Both the position numbers and the translations under genes were made by a program. From NCBI GenBank assembly GCA_023415275.1, contig JAEZLJ010000073.1, positions 1 through 21,871 of the forward strand: a stretch of 21,871 nt of DNA, read 5' to 3'. The DNA comes from Bacteroidota bacterium. Lineage in GTDB: Bacteria; Bacteroidota; Bacteroidia; Chitinophagales; Chitinophagaceae. This document shows, piece by piece, positions 21,634 to 21,871 of the stretch. The notes beneath the pieces were generated by a model, which saw nothing but the letters and a program-made list of their open reading frames with translations, did not search any database and was not told the origin of the DNA. Every line of letters begins with the position of its first letter. Within the stretch, counting starts at the first letter, position 1.

Positions 21634-21871
21634 TTATTTACTTTCTGTGCCTTTATAATATTTGGGCTGAGCCAGTTTTTCAGGTGCCCCTGTTGTCTTT
21701 AAAATACCAGTAAGGAGCGTTTTCCAGATCAAATTAAAAAAGCTGCCATGTGGGTCGCGGGTAAAGGAGGTCTCAGGGCTGCGGGGTGCTTCTTTTCCGG
21801 ATGGGTTGTCATTTTTTATCACAAATGCATTGGCAAAGAAACCTGTGATGTGCTTTTTGTTTAAACTACTG
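21634..21871 (-). CDS. C-terminal part of a larger protein, cut by window edge
   Basis: The frame stays open on the minus strand to the window end, so only the last 78 residues are seen. They include ITGFFANAFVIKNDNPSGKE and DPHGSFFNLIWKTLLTGILKTTG, ending YYKGTESK. The FFNLIWKTLLTGI segment is a conserved-looking amphipathic C-terminal helix. It reminds me of the ends of AsmA/DUF748-type envelope proteins in Bacteroidota, but that is a weak impression. The gene is 54 bases upstream of the exchanger on the same strand. Confidence 0.6.
   Translation of the reverse strand, partial: SSLNKKHITGFFANAFVIKNDNPSGKEAPRSPETSFTRDPHGSFFNLIWKTLLTGILKTTGAPEKLAQPKYYKGTESK

Noticed and set aside
1..21871. 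CRISPR array, tRNA, rRNA or transposase genes
   Set aside because: I saw no regularly spaced direct repeats, no cloverleaf or rRNA segment, and no frame with transposase or integrase motifs.

Overview
The window most likely comes from a Bacteroidota chromosome, and Chitinophagaceae or a near relative fits best. The reasons are Bacteroidota-type promoters (TTTG, about 19 bases, TAnnTTTG), weak or absent Shine-Dalgarno sites with A/T-rich leaders, many short-signal lipoproteins (lipoboxes TSC, FSC, TAC), and typical family content: DUF4142, PepSY-like/DUF2874, an animal-type single-chain transketolase, Mqo, and a SWIB protein with a Lys/Ala tail. The taxonomic call is inference; no rRNA or tRNA gene is present.

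Region A (1 to about 5.9 kb) is accessory and looks AT-richer by eye. Small unrelated genes, all on the plus strand, are separated by long structured spacers: higB-higA toxin-antitoxin, a lipoprotein, a three-helix membrane protein, an unknown protein, an exported metallo-beta-lactamase-fold hydrolase, a membrane/SRPBCC protein and another lipoprotein. Several spacers begin with a ...TAAC core and end with a ...GTTA core, and their arms are partly complementary. The core before a gene is the reverse complement of the core after it in two clear cases (1541-1552 with 1985-1996; 2107-2113 with 2810-2816). This is the geometry expected of integron gene cassettes with attC sites. No integrase is in the window, so it would be a CALIN-like array (attC cluster without integrase). 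Three spacers also contain a promoter with the same -7 box, TATCTTTA.

Two families of short palindromic repeats are scattered through 1.1-7.7 kb. One is built on CCGCGAGTC/GACTCGCGG (three stems, including an inverted pair that bounds a 262-base MITE-like segment). The other is built on CCGATGAGTC/GACTCATCGG (four copies, two in each orientation). One copy of the first family sits at the 5' end of a lipoprotein gene and seems to supply its start codon.

Region B (about 6.1-21.9 kb) looks like ordinary chromosome. On the minus strand it has a YdhR-like protein, transketolase, an NmrA-family NAD(P)-binding protein, a YdcF-family protein, a small DoxX-like membrane protein, a vanadium-haloperoxidase-like lipoprotein, a FabH-like ketoacyl-ACP synthase, a Ca2+/cation exchanger and a truncated CDS at the right edge. 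On the plus strand it has an unknown membrane-anchored protein, a DUF4142 lipoprotein, the SWIB/H1-like protein, malate:quinone oxidoreductase, a glycerophosphodiester phosphodiesterase with an unusual N-terminal extension and a PepSY-like lipoprotein. Most are single-gene units, often closed by clear hairpin terminators, and no multi-gene pathway operon is evident.
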